This document shows, in pieces, positions 24,705-34,468 of a stretch of DNA of 64,000 bases. Under the pieces are notes generated by a model. It did no database searches. It was not told the DNA's origin and saw only the letters and a list, made by a program, of their open reading frames with translations. This DNA comes from Nucisporomicrobium flavum (lineage in GTDB: Bacteria > Actinomycetota > Actinomycetes > Mycobacteriales > Micromonosporaceae). The stretch spans positions 1 to 64,000 of the forward strand of contig NZ_JADMLH010000023.1 of NCBI RefSeq assembly GCF_016464385.1, written 5' to 3'. The position numbers and the translations under genes were made by a program. Within the stretch, counting starts at the first letter, position 1. The number at the start of each line of letters is the position of its first letter.

Positions 24705-25958
24705 ATGTCAGCATCGCGGATGCTCCTCCCCGCCCCGACCTCGTCTTCTCCCGCCGCTGAGTCCGCCTACCGCAGCGTCTCCGACCTCGCCCGCGCCGGG
24801 CTCTGGGACCAGGTCGTCGACGAGATCGACGGTCGCACCATCCGGATCGGCGACCGCTGGCTCGTGGACTACGCGTCCTGCAACTACCTGGGCCTCGACC
24901 TCGACGACGAGATCATCGGGGCGATCGACGTCCAGGTCCGGCGCTGGGGGACGCACCCGAGCTGGTCGCGGATGCTGGGCAGCCCCCGGCTCTACCCGAT
25001 GATCGAGGAGCGGCTGACCGCGCTGCTGGGCGCGCCGGACACCCTGGTGCTGCCGACGATCAGCCAGATCCACCTCTCCGTCATCCCGGCCCTCGCGGGC
25101 AAGGGTCACGTGCTCATGGACTCACGGGCCCACCGCACGATCTACGACGGGTGCGTGCACGCCCGGGCCCTCGGCGCGACCGTCCAGCGGTTCCGCTCCG
25201 AGAGCGTGGAACACCTCGCCGAGCTGCTCGCCGCCATCCCCGCGGGCGAGCCGGTGCTGGTCTGCATGGACGGCGTCAACAGCATGACCGGCAACACCCC
25301 CGACGTGCCCGCGTTCGCGGAGCTGTGCCGCCGTCACGGCGCCACCCTCTACATCGACGACGCGCACGGCTTCGGCATCATCGGCGAGCGCACACCCGAC
25401 GAGACCTCGCCGTACGGCAGCCGCGGCAACGCCGTGATCCGCCACTACGGGCTCGACTACGACAACGTCGTGCTCGTCGGCGGCTTCTCGAAGGCGTACT
25501 CGTCGATGCTCGCCTTCGTCGCCTGCACCACGCCGGTCAAGGAGCACCTCAAGATCGCCGCTCCGCCGTACCTCTACTCCGGGCCGGTGCCGACCGCGTC
25601 GCTCGCGACCGTGCTGGCCGGGCTCGAGGTCAACGACGCCCGCGGCGAGGTGCTGCGCGGGGAGCTGTATCGCAAGACCCGGCGGGTGCTCGACCACCTC
25701 GACGGCATGGGCGTGCAGACCCCGAACGTGTCCGGCTACCCGCTCGTGCAGATCCCGCTCACCGACGGCGAGAACCTGCCCGAGGTGGCACAGACGCTGC
25801 TGGAGCGGGGCATCTACGTGACGCTCGCGCCGTACCCGGGCGTACCGAAGGATCAGGTCGGCTTCCGCATCCAGATGACCGCCGCGCACACCGACGAGCA
25901 GATCGACCGGCTGCTGGCCACGCTCACGGAGCTGAACGGGGTGCTGCGTCGCCGGTGA
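24705..25958 (+). CDS. PLP-dependent alpha-oxoamine-synthase-like aminotransferase (fold type I)
   Basis: About 417 residues, class II aminotransferase family (BioF/KBL/CqsA/ALAS group), which condense an amino acid with an acyl-CoA and release CO2. Visible are YASCNYLGLD near residue 63, the cofactor-binding block TLYIDDAHGFGIIG near 215 (the Asp contacts the PLP ring nitrogen) and the Schiff-base lysine in GGFSKAYSS near 262. It is unusual in lacking biotin, threonine or quorum genes nearby, so the substrate is open. Start uncertain: ATG 24705 gives MSASRMLLPAP; TTG 24684, seven codons earlier, fits the promoter better. Its 3' end overlaps the convergent GNAT gene by 35 bases. Confidence 0.83.
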   Translation: MSASRMLLPAPTSSSPAAESAYRSVSDLARAGLWDQVVDEIDGRTIRIGDRWLVDYASCNYLGLDLDDEIIGAIDVQVRRWGTHPSWSRMLGSPRLYPMIEERLTALLGAPDTLVLPTISQIHLSVIPALAGKGHVLMDSRAHRTIYDGCVHARALGATVQRFRSESVEHLAELLAAIPAGEPVLVCMDGVNSMTGNTPDVPAFAELCRRHGATLYIDDAHGFGIIGERTPDETSPYGSRGNAVIRHYGLDYDNVVLVGGFSKAYSSMLAFVACTTPVKEHLKIAAPPYLYSGPVPTASLATVLAGLEVNDARGEVLRGELYRKTRRVLDHLDGMGVQTPNVSGYPLVQIPLTDGENLPEVAQTLLERGIYVTLAPYPGVPKDQVGFRIQMTAAHTDEQIDRLLATLTELNGVLRRR

Positions 25959-26451
25959 CGGGATCGGCGCGCAGGTCGCGGACCCAATGGGCGCAGCGCA
26001 GCGGGCGGCCCTCGTAGTCGAGGTCGCAGTCCTCGCCGCGGGTGAAGCCGAGCTTGCGCAGGATCGCGTTCGACGGGCCGTTCGTCACCGCGGGGAAGGC
26101 GTGCAACAGCCCGACCCCGCGGTCCCGCGCCCGCGGAAGGAGCTGCTGGAACGCCTCGTAGGCCACGCCGCGCGCCTGATGCCCGGGCACGAGCATGGCG
26201 CCGAGCTCGTGGATCGGCCGGGACTCCCACTCCGACCGCCAGATCGCGATGACCCCGACGGGCGCCGCCTCACCCTCCGGCAGGATCGTGAAGATCAGAT
26301 CCCCGGCGGCGACCTCCGCCAGCCGCCGGCGGTGCACCCGGTCGGCGTGCTCCTCGTCACCGGTGCCGCCGAGATGTCCCACGACCTGCGGGTCGGTCTC
26401 CAGCCGCAGGGTCAGCCCACGGTCCTCATCGGCGTACGGACGAAGTCGCAT
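25924..26451 (-). CDS. GNAT-family N-acetyltransferase (RimJ/RimL-like)
   Basis: A 175-residue acetyltransferase of the RimJ/RimL subgroup. The N-terminal strand is MRLRPYADEDRGLTLRL, the central beta-4 strand IHELGAMLVPGHQARGVAYE carries the acetyl-CoA pyrophosphate loop (GHQARGVA), and the late motif NAILRKLGFTR is typical. Likely acceptor is a small molecule or protein N-terminus; nothing nearby tells which. ATG start at 26451 lies inside the 3' end of the upstream ArsR gene (26-base overlap), so the two are co-transcribed. The tail overlaps the convergent PLP-enzyme gene by 35 bases, so the last dozen residues are doubly coding. Confidence 0.88.
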   Translation of the reverse strand: MRLRPYADEDRGLTLRLETDPQVVGHLGGTGDEEHADRVHRRRLAEVAAGDLIFTILPEGEAAPVGVIAIWRSEWESRPIHELGAMLVPGHQARGVAYEAFQQLLPRARDRGVGLLHAFPAVTNGPSNAILRKLGFTRGEDCDLDYEGRPLRCAHWVRDLRADPVTGDAAPRSAP

Positions 26452-26812
26452 GGCTCCTGCCTACCAGCTCGCCGGTGGGCGCCGCGACACCGCCGAGCAG
26501 CTGGACGAGCAGCTCGTCCCGGTCGGTCAGCACGGCGCCGAGCAGCCGCCGGCCGACCGCCAGCAACGCCGCGGCGTCCGGGGTGCTGAGGGCGTACACC
26601 ACCAGCGAGCCCTCCCGCGTCGAGGTCACCATGCCGGCGCGGCGCAGCACCGACAGCTGCTGCGACAGGTTCGACGCCTCGACGTCGATCTCGGCGAGCA
26701 GGTCGCGTACGGGCAGCGGACCGTCCTGCAGCAGCTCCAGCACCCGGATGCGGACGGGATGCCCGAGGGTCCGGAACAGCTCCGCCTTCGCCTGGTAGAG
26801 GGGCTTGGACAC
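26426..26812 (-). CDS. ArsR-family winged-helix regulator
   Basis: A 128-residue ArsR/SmtB-type repressor: FRTLGHPVRIRVLELLQDG (residues about 10-28), recognition helix EASNLSQQLSVLRRAGMV (about 42-59) and beta-wing TSTREGSLVVYALS. No CxC metal motif in the recognition helix, so it probably senses something other than metal. Start GTG 26812 gives the usual N-terminus (MSKPLYQAKAELFRTLG); a frame open upstream adds 47 unlikely residues. Its end overlaps the GNAT start. A dyad at 26873-26886 upstream may be its operator and could also affect the divergent Roadblock gene. Confidence 0.9.
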   Translation of the reverse strand: MSKPLYQAKAELFRTLGHPVRIRVLELLQDGPLPVRDLLAEIDVEASNLSQQLSVLRRAGMVTSTREGSLVVYALSTPDAAALLAVGRRLLGAVLTDRDELLVQLLGGVAAPTGELVGRSHATSSVRR

Positions 26813-26872
26813 GCCTGAACCATGGCAGAACGCCGCCCGGGACGACGTACGCCGGGTGCGACGGCCGTACGT

Positions 26873-26886
26873 TGCTGAATTGAGCA
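26873..26886. promoter_or_regulatory. Imperfect palindrome between ArsR and Roadblock genes
   Basis: TGCTGAATTGAGCA is symmetric at 12 of 14 positions (TGCT.AATT.AGCA), in an AT-richer patch of this GC-rich intergenic region 60 bases upstream of the ArsR start. ArsR operators are commonly such AT-rich dyads. The neighbouring AGTTGAAGAAGTTCG also repeats the GTT-GAA word. Confidence 0.45.
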
Positions 26887-26974
26887 GTTGAAGAAGTTCG
26901 CACATCGGGTGCGATCCCGGCGCCGCCGTCCGGGCCATCCTCGGCATCGACACCAGTCATGACAGGAGGACCCC

Positions 26975-27346
26975 ATGCCCGAGATGGACGTCGCCCTCAA
27001 GGACGCGATGCAGATCAGTGGCGCGCTCGGCGCCGCGCTCGTCGACTCCGGGAGCGGGATGGCGCTGGGGCTCGTCGGCGGGACGGCGGACTTCGACATG
27101 ACCGTCGCCGCGGCCGCCACCACCGACGTCGTACGGGCCAAGCTGCGCACGATGCAGATGCTGGGCCTCGACGACTCCATCGAGGACATCCTCACCACGA
27201 TGGACGGGCAGTACCACCTGGTCCGGCCGCTCACCTCGCGCAGCGGCGCCGGCCTCTTCCTCTACCTGGCGCTGAACAGGGCCAAGGCCAACCTGGCGAT
27301 GGCCCGGCACCAGCTGCGCCGCATCGAGGAGACGATGGACCTTTAG
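26975..27346 (+). CDS. Roadblock/LC7-domain protein
   Basis: A 123-residue single-domain protein with the Roadblock/LC7 fold pattern: GAALVDSGSGMALGLVGG near residue 18 and a central strand/helix DGQYHLVRPL near 77. Bacterial Roadblock proteins usually regulate a small Ras-like GTPase (MglB with MglA, or the actinobacterial cvn operons). Here no GTPase, DUF742 or histidine kinase gene is adjacent, so it is an orphan. A consensus AGGAGG (26963-26968) lies 6 bases before ATG 26975, predicting strong translation. Divergent from ArsR. Function unknown; homodimerisation as a scaffold is the likeliest property. Confidence 0.75.
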   Translation: MPEMDVALKDAMQISGALGAALVDSGSGMALGLVGGTADFDMTVAAAATTDVVRAKLRTMQMLGLDDSIEDILTTMDGQYHLVRPLTSRSGAGLFLYLALNRAKANLAMARHQLRRIEETMDL

Positions 27347-27393
27347 CGCCCGACCGGCCTGACAGGTCGCCGCGGACCCGCGAGACTGGGGGC

Positions 27394-28458
27394 GTGGATG
27401 AGGCAACCCGGGCCCGGTGGGCCGCCTGCACCGACTCGTTCCTCGGCAACGGCCTCGTCCGGCCCCGGGACCTGATCGCCACCGTCGACCCGGACGCCGT
27501 GCCGGACACGTACGGCGAGGGCGGCGTCGTCGCCGAGCTGGAACGGCACGTCGCGGCTCTGCTCGGCAAGCCCGCCGCGGTCTTCCTGCCCAGCGGCACG
27601 ATGGCGCAGGCGGCGACCCTGCGGGTGCACGCCGACGCCCGCGGCCCCCGGACCGTGGTGTGGCATCCGTACTGCCACCTCGACCGGCACGAGGGGCAGG
27701 CCCATCAGCGGCTGCACCAGCTCGTCGGGCGGCACGCGGGCGAGCTGGAGCGGCCGCTCACCCTCGGCGACCTGCGGGCCGTCGCGGAACCGGTCGCCGC
27801 GCTGCTGCTGGAACTGCCGCAGCGCGACCTCGGTGGCCGGCTCCCGCCCTGGGACGACCTCGTCGCCCAGACCGGCTGGGCCCGCGACCGGGGCGCCGCG
27901 GCCCACCTCGACGGCGCCCGGCTCTGGGAGGCCACGGCCGGCTACGAACGCTCCTCCGCGGAGATCGCCGCGCTGTTCGACACCGCGTACGTGTCGTTCT
28001 ACAAGGGCGTCGGCGCGCTGCCGGGCTGCTGCGTGGCAGGTTCGGAGAACGACGTCGACCAGGTACGGGAGTGGCGCGGCCGGCTCGGCGGCACCCTGTA
28101 CGGCATGTGGCCGGCGGCCTCGTCCGCGCTCACCCTGCTCGACGCGGCGCTCGACGAGATGCCGGCGCGGATGCGCCACGCCCGGGCGATCGCGGAGGCG
28201 CTGGCCGGCGTACCGGAGATCCGCGTCGTGCCGGACCCGCCGCAGACGCCGATGATGCACCTGCTGTTCGCGACGTCCGCCGAGGCCTATCGGATCAACG
28301 CGAAGCGGCTCGCCGAGGAGACCGGCCTGTGGGTGTGGCCCAGCGCGATCACGACCGGGGACCCCGGCGTGGTCCGCACCGAACTCTCGGTGGGCCGGGC
28401 CACGCTGCGCCACAAACCCGCCGCGATCGCCGAGATCCTCACGGGGCTGTGTGACTGA
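27394..28458 (+). CDS. Threonine-aldolase-like PLP enzyme (beta-eliminating lyase family)
   Basis: A 354-residue fold-type I PLP enzyme of the low-specificity threonine aldolase/beta-eliminating lyase family, which cleaves beta-hydroxy amino acids to glycine and an aldehyde. Visible are DTYGEGGVVAELERHVAALLG near residue 35 (substrate and PLP loop), LPSGTMAQAATLR near 67, AHLDGARLWEA near 170 (PLP ring contact) and YVSFYKGVGALPGC near 198 with the Schiff-base lysine. Start GTG 27394 with a G-rich stretch just upstream. Only 2 bases separate it from the AlkX-like gene, so they share an operon. Exact substrate not shown. Confidence 0.87.
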   Translation: MDEATRARWAACTDSFLGNGLVRPRDLIATVDPDAVPDTYGEGGVVAELERHVAALLGKPAAVFLPSGTMAQAATLRVHADARGPRTVVWHPYCHLDRHEGQAHQRLHQLVGRHAGELERPLTLGDLRAVAEPVAALLLELPQRDLGGRLPPWDDLVAQTGWARDRGAAAHLDGARLWEATAGYERSSAEIAALFDTAYVSFYKGVGALPGCCVAGSENDVDQVREWRGRLGGTLYGMWPAASSALTLLDAALDEMPARMRHARAIAEALAGVPEIRVVPDPPQTPMMHLLFATSAEAYRINAKRLAEETGLWVWPSAITTGDPGVVRTELSVGRATLRHKPAAIAEILTGLCD

Positions 28459-28460
28459 CC

Positions 28461-29561
28461 GTGACCGCCCACCAGCTCACCCGGCGTGACGCGCGGCGGA
28501 TCGCCGTACGGGCCCAACTGCTGCACCGCGCTCGGCCGGCCACGATGCCGGAGGTCGTACGCCACCTGACGATGCTGCAGGTCGACCAGACCGCCGCGGT
28601 CGCACCCAGCGCGGACCTGGTGCTGTGGAGCCGGCTGGGCTCCGCGTACGACCCGGCCGAGCTGGCCGCGGCGCTCGCGGACCACACCCTCATCGAGCTG
28701 CGCGGCCGGATCCTGCCCCGCGAGGACGTGGCGCTCTACCGGGCCGAGATGGCCGGCTGGGCGACGCGCACCGGCCTGCGCCCGTGGGAGGAGGATGTCC
28801 GCGAGTGGGTCGACGCCAACGACGACTGCCGCCGCGACATCCTGCGCCGCCTGGAGACCGAGGGACCGCTGCCGGTGTCCGAGCTGCCCGACACGTGCGC
28901 CGTACGGTGGAAGTCGTCGGGCTGGAACGACGACCGTAACGTCACCAAGCTGCTGGACTTCATGGTGCAGCGCGGCGAGGTGGCGAGCGCGGGCCGGCGC
29001 GGCCGGGAGCGGCTGTGGGACCTGGCGACCCGGATCTACCCCGACGACATGGTGCCCGAGGAGGAGGCGCTGCGCCTGCGCAACGAGCGGCGGCTGCGGG
29101 CGCTGGGGATCGCCCGGCCGCGGGGCCCGGAGTGCCCGGTGGAGCCGTCCGACGTGGGCGCGGCGGGCGAGCCGGCCGTGGTCGAGGGCGTGAAGGGCGT
29201 CTGGCGGGTCGATCCGGCGTACCTGGACCAGGACTTCTCCGGACGGGCGGCGCTGCTGTCCCCGCTCGACCGCCTGGTCTTCGACCGCAAGCGGATGGCC
29301 GAGTACTTCGAGTTCGACTACACGCTGGAGATGTACAAGCCGGCCGCGCGGCGCCGCTGGGGCTACTACGCGCTCCCGATCCTGTACGGGGACCGCCTGG
29401 TCGGCAAGCTCGACGCCACGGCGGACCGCAGGGCGGGGATGCTCCGGGTCGACGCGGTGCACGAGGACGCCCCGTTCGGCAAGACCCTGGCGGCCGCCGT
29501 ACGCCGGGAGATCGAGGACCTGGCGCACTGGCTGCACCTCGACCTCGATCTCCCGGGCTGA
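28461..29561 (+). CDS. HTH_42 winged-helix protein of the AlkX/AlkZ (YcaQ) DNA glycosylase group
   Basis: A 366-residue protein of the HTH_42 family. Founding members (YcaQ, AlkZ) unhook DNA crosslinks and remove bulky N-alkyl purines using a QxQ or QxD catalytic pair in a helix near residue 35-40; here MLQVDQTAAV supplies Q-V-D near residue 40, the AlkX-like form. The rest has the tandem winged-helix look (LETEGPLPVSELPD near 133, MVQRGEVASAGRRGRERLW near 172) and a C-terminal beta-barrel around YALPILYGDRLVGKLD. Start GTG 28461. Operon partner of the upstream PLP enzyme. A DNA repair role is inferred from the motif; many family members are uncharacterised. Confidence 0.8.
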   Translation: MTAHQLTRRDARRIAVRAQLLHRARPATMPEVVRHLTMLQVDQTAAVAPSADLVLWSRLGSAYDPAELAAALADHTLIELRGRILPREDVALYRAEMAGWATRTGLRPWEEDVREWVDANDDCRRDILRRLETEGPLPVSELPDTCAVRWKSSGWNDDRNVTKLLDFMVQRGEVASAGRRGRERLWDLATRIYPDDMVPEEEALRLRNERRLRALGIARPRGPECPVEPSDVGAAGEPAVVEGVKGVWRVDPAYLDQDFSGRAALLSPLDRLVFDRKRMAEYFEFDYTLEMYKPAARRRWGYYALPILYGDRLVGKLDATADRRAGMLRVDAVHEDAPFGKTLAAAVRREIEDLAHWLHLDLDLPG

Positions 29562-29570
29562 CCGTCGGCA

Positions 29571-31655
<2,085 letters not shown>

Positions 31656-31683
31656 AGTGATCTCCCGGAGCTGAGGTCGGGTG

Positions 31684-31697
31684 TGGGAGCGCTCCCA
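31684..31697. promoter_or_regulatory. CebR/CelR-type operator TGGGAGCGCTCCCA
   Basis: A perfect 14-bp palindrome identical to the box bound by the LacI-family cellobiose sensor CebR in Streptomyces and CelR in Thermobifida. It lies 29 bases upstream of the start codon of the CBM2-bearing glycoside hydrolase, the expected place for a repressor site. Release by cello-oligosaccharides is inferred from those systems. No cebR gene is in this window. Confidence 0.9.
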
Positions 31698-31755
31698 TAC
31701 TCCGCCGCCCAGAGATCGCTGTCAATGAACCGAGTCAGTAACGCCGCGCGATCCC

Positions 31756-31809
31756 GGCACGGCCGCCGGACCGGGCACGGCCGCCGGACCGGGCACGGCC
31801 GCCGGGCCG
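31756..31809. repeat. Three tandem copies of an 18-bp unit
   Basis: GGCACGGCCGCCGGACCG is repeated at 31756-31773 and 31774-31791, with a third copy at 31792-31809 differing by one base. It lies between the hydrolase promoter and the 3' end of the DUF1905 gene (stop at 31818). No protein is supported here; a minisatellite or a transcript-end structure are possible. Confidence 0.85.
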
Positions 31810-31817
31810 GCGCGCGC

Positions 31818-32120
31818 TCAGAGGTCGACCACCTCCACGGTGACCGCCGCGATGTCCCCCGCCTCGAGCGACTCCGCCTTCCGGATGGCCCGCTTCACCG
31901 GCAGCACATACGCCTTCCGCCCCCCATCCGGGAAGATCGACGTGCGCCACGTGCTCCCGCCGATCGTCACGCGCACCCGCAGGGATCCGAACCCGCGGCT
32001 CAGCCCACCGGCCCGATCGCGGATCTCCGCGGAGACGTCGACCGGCAGGCTGACGAACGTCCAGCTCTCCACCTTGCGAGCCTCCCAGAGCCACAGCTCC
32101 GACTCGAAAACCACTTCCAC
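31818..32120 (-). CDS. DUF1905 domain protein
   Basis: A 100-residue protein matching DUF1905: FESELWLWE at the start, WTFVSLPVDVSAEIRD near residue 25, a middle GFGSLRVRVTIG and SIFPDGGRKAYVLPVKRAIR near 62. The fold is a small beta-barrel of unknown role. It follows the TetR gene with a 38-base gap, so it is probably in the same operon. GTG 32120 was chosen as start because it gives the family N-terminus; GTG 32114 is also possible. The frame is open much further upstream, but that part overlaps TetR out of frame and has no family character. Confidence 0.8.
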   Translation of the reverse strand: MEVVFESELWLWEARKVESWTFVSLPVDVSAEIRDRAGGLSRGFGSLRVRVTIGGSTWRTSIFPDGGRKAYVLPVKRAIRKAESLEAGDIAAVTVEVVDL

Positions 32121-32158
32121 GGCGGCAGCGTCCCACGCGGGTACGACAAAACCCGGCC

Positions 32159-32881
32159 TCAGGTCCCCGACAGCCCCATGGCCAGCAACCGCACCGAACC
32201 CCGCAGCGCTTCCCTGGGCGCCTCCCGCCAGTCCGGCGTCACCGGCTCGAGCGAGGTGGACAACGGGTACCGCTCGGCGAAGTCCGGGATCACGGCGCGG
32301 GTGGCCTCCACCTGGGCGGTCCACTCCTCCACGCCGTTCCGGTCGAGCCTGGCGTACGCGGCGGCGGTTTCCGCTGTGGACCGTACGGTCGCATAGAGCA
32401 TGGTGACCGCCACAGCTCGCGCCTGCCGCGGCACGTCCCACCGGTCCAGGATCCGCAGCAGCCGTTCGAGCCAGTCCTGTTCGTTGGGGCCCTGACTGGC
32501 CTGCGACCACGGCCTCCCGGCGAGCCAGGGGTGCGCGACGTACACCTCGAAGAGCGCCTCCGCCCACGCGCGCAGCCCTTCCGCGAGCCCGGCCTCCGGG
32601 TCCTCCCAGGCCGGCATCGCGGAGGCGTGGTCCTGCATCAGCGCGAGCATGTTCTCCTTCGTGCCGACGTACGGGTAGAGCGCCATCGCGGTCCTGCCGG
32701 CCACCGCCGCGACCGAGCGGGTGGTCACCGCCGCCAGGCCTTCCCGGTCGGCGATCTCGATGGCGATCCGCAGGATCTCGTCGAGGTCGAGCTGCCGCTG
32801 CGGGCCGCGCCTCGGGCCGGGCACGGTCGCGCCCCGGTGCCGCCAGAGCCGGCGGGCATGCGCCTCGGAGGGGTCGCCCAT
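32159..32881 (-). CDS. TetR-family repressor
   Basis: A 240-residue TetR regulator. The HTH lies near residues 30-75 (LDEILRIAIEIADREGLAAV, then VAAVAGRTAMALYPYVGTKENML, the usual TetR turn and YxYV-K block). A C-terminal all-helical ligand domain fills the rest. AAGGAG precedes two adjacent ATGs (32884 and 32881); the second gives better spacing and is used. It is divergent from an alpha/beta hydrolase with only 25-28 bases between the starts, and the two -10 elements overlap. It therefore almost certainly represses both itself and the hydrolase. Ligand unknown, perhaps the hydrolase substrate. Confidence 0.9.
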   Translation of the reverse strand: MGDPSEAHARRLWRHRGATVPGPRRGPQRQLDLDEILRIAIEIADREGLAAVTTRSVAAVAGRTAMALYPYVGTKENMLALMQDHASAMPAWEDPEAGLAEGLRAWAEALFEVYVAHPWLAGRPWSQASQGPNEQDWLERLLRILDRWDVPRQARAVAVTMLYATVRSTAETAAAYARLDRNGVEEWTAQVEATRAVIPDFAERYPLSTSLEPVTPDWREAPREALRGSVRLLAMGLSGT

Positions 32882-32891
32882 CATACTCCTT

Positions 32892-32905
32892 ACATCGTAT
32901 AGTGT
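32892..32905. promoter_or_regulatory. Overlapping divergent -10 elements and TetR operator candidate
   Basis: In ACATCGTATAGTGT, TATAGT (32898-32903) is a near-perfect -10 for the rightward hydrolase and ends 6 bases before its ATG (leaderless). The reverse strand offers TACGAT for tetR. ACA...TGT ends and a central TA give partial dyad symmetry, fitting a TetR dimer site that blocks both promoters. Confidence 0.6.
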
Positions 32906-32909
32906 TTCC

Positions 32910-33773
32910 ATGACGACGGCCCGGCTCCACGACGACGCAGCCCTCGACCTCACCATCCTGGGCGACGGACCAGCGATTCTGCTCCCGGTCAGCACGCGGG
33001 TTCCCGACGGCGAGGCCGCGGAACAGATGCGGGCGTGGGGCGCCGACCCCGCGCTCGGCCGCACCTTGGCCACCGCCCTCGCCGATGCCGGCCTGCGGGT
33101 CGTCGCGGCTGACTACGAGGGTCATCTCGCCGCCCATCCCCAGCACCACACCCTCACCGCCGCCCAGGTCGCGCAGGGCCTGCTCACCATCGCCGACGCC
33201 GCGGGCGCCGAGCGGTTCGCCTACTACGGCTACTCGTGGCTCGCGTTGGCCGGCCTCCAGCTCGCGATCCGCACCGACCGCCTGACCGCGCTGGCCATGG
33301 GCGGCTTCCCGCCGCTCGGCGGCCCCTACGAGCCGATGCTGACCGTCACCGAGGCCACCTACCGTATGGCCCTCGCCAACCGCGACGATCCTCCGGCTCC
33401 AGCCGCCGACGTGCAGCCGGGCGACTGGGACGCCACCGAGGTCACCCTCAGCCCGGAGCAGGCAGGGCAGTACCTCACCCTCTACGAGTCGCTGCGCGGC
33501 TTCGACGAGCTAGCCGCCTTGGACCAGGTCGTGGTGCCGCGGCTCGCCTTCGCCGGCGAGAACGACAACATTCAGTACGGCGAACGCTGGGGCAACGCGT
33601 ATGTGGGCCTGGCCGACGGGCTGAAGCAGCACCGCGACGAGCTGGCCGCCCGGGGCTGGACCGTCGAGCTCGTCCCCGGCGCCGACCACATCGCGGCGAT
33701 GCAGGCGCGGACGGTCCTGCCGATCCTCGTGCCCTGGCTGACGGCCCACCTCGCACGCCCCGCCCAGGAGTAG
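32910..33773 (+). CDS. Alpha/beta-hydrolase fold protein
   Basis: A 287-residue cytoplasmic hydrolase with no signal peptide. Nucleophile elbow is YYGYSWLALAG near residue 107 (GxSxx, with Trp after the serine instead of the usual GxSxG). Acid residue likely in LAFAGENDNIQYG near 215, and histidine in VPGADHIAAM near 258. The ATG at 32910 is preceded by an excellent -10, suggesting a leaderless mRNA under the divergent TetR. Substrate unknown: esterase, lactonase or haloperoxidase-like activity are possible. The altered elbow weakens a confident enzymatic call. Confidence 0.83.
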   Translation: MTTARLHDDAALDLTILGDGPAILLPVSTRVPDGEAAEQMRAWGADPALGRTLATALADAGLRVVAADYEGHLAAHPQHHTLTAAQVAQGLLTIADAAGAERFAYYGYSWLALAGLQLAIRTDRLTALAMGGFPPLGGPYEPMLTVTEATYRMALANRDDPPAPAADVQPGDWDATEVTLSPEQAGQYLTLYESLRGFDELAALDQVVVPRLAFAGENDNIQYGERWGNAYVGLADGLKQHRDELAARGWTVELVPGADHIAAMQARTVLPILVPWLTAHLARPAQE

Positions 33774-33848
33774 GTGGCCGGTTTCGCGGGTACGACGCAC
33801 TCGTCATCACGGCTGCCCAGTCGTGGGCCGGCTGATCCTGGAGGAATC

Positions 33849-34415
33849 GTGAGCACTAGTGAGACCGGCAGGGACGTGATCGATGTCCTCACCAGCGACC
33901 ACCGCGACGTCACCGCGCTGATCGGCGAGATCTGGACGATCAAGGACCCGATGATCCGGCGGGACCTCACCGACACCGCCATCAGCGAGCTGGTGCGCCA
34001 CGCCGTCGCCGAGGAGATGTACGTCTACCCGGCCATGAAGAAGTACCTGCCCGACGGCGAGAAGGCCGTGGAGCACGACGTCGAGGAGCACAAGGAGCTC
34101 GAGCAGACCATGAAGGCGCTCGAGGACCTCGACGTGTCCAGCGCCGAGTTCGAGACCGCGCTGCGCAAGCTGGAGACGGTGCTGGCCGACCACGTGCAGG
34201 ACGAGGAGAGCGAGCAGTTCCCGGAGCTGCGCCGGCTGATCCCCGCCGACGAGCTCACCGAACTGGCCGGCAAGGTGGAGACCGCCAAGAAGCTGGCCCC
34301 GACCCGGCCGCACCCGGGCGCGCCCAACAACGAGGTGTTCCACAAGCTCGTGGGGCCGGGCGTCGGGCTGGTGGACCGCCTCCGCGACAAGCTGACCGGC
34401 CGCGCCACCAAGTAA
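33849..34415 (+). CDS. Hemerythrin HHE cation-binding domain protein
   Basis: A 188-residue protein with one HHE domain (residues about 8-125), a four-helix bundle holding a di-iron centre that senses or binds oxygen, NO or reactive oxygen. Ligand candidates are TSDHRDV near 18, VRHAVAEEMYVYP near 48, VEEHKELEQ near 78 and LADHVQDEESEQFPEL near 115. The C-terminal tail (about 130-188) is extra and Pro/basic. Start GTG 33849 with GGAGG 4 bases upstream. Probably monocistronic; a hairpin terminator follows at 34433-34464. Confidence 0.92.
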   Translation: MSTSETGRDVIDVLTSDHRDVTALIGEIWTIKDPMIRRDLTDTAISELVRHAVAEEMYVYPAMKKYLPDGEKAVEHDVEEHKELEQTMKALEDLDVSSAEFETALRKLETVLADHVQDEESEQFPELRRLIPADELTELAGKVETAKKLAPTRPHPGAPNNEVFHKLVGPGVGLVDRLRDKLTGRATK

Positions 34416-34432
34416 CGCACGGTTCGTGCAGT

Positions 34433-34464
34433 CGGCCGCATCACCCGCACCGGGGATGCGGCCG
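34433..34464. terminator. Bidirectional hairpin terminator
   Basis: Perfect 10-bp arms CGGCCGCATC (34433-34442) and GATGCGGCCG (34455-34464) with a 12-base loop, centred between the convergent hemerythrin (stop 34415) and HxlR (stop 34469) genes. It can serve both directions. No strong U-tract. Confidence 0.75.
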
Positions 34465-34468
34465 ATGT

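Noticed and set aside
31756..31809. Iterons or CRISPR repeats
   Set aside because: Only three directly adjacent 18-bp copies, with no spacers and no replication gene nearby.
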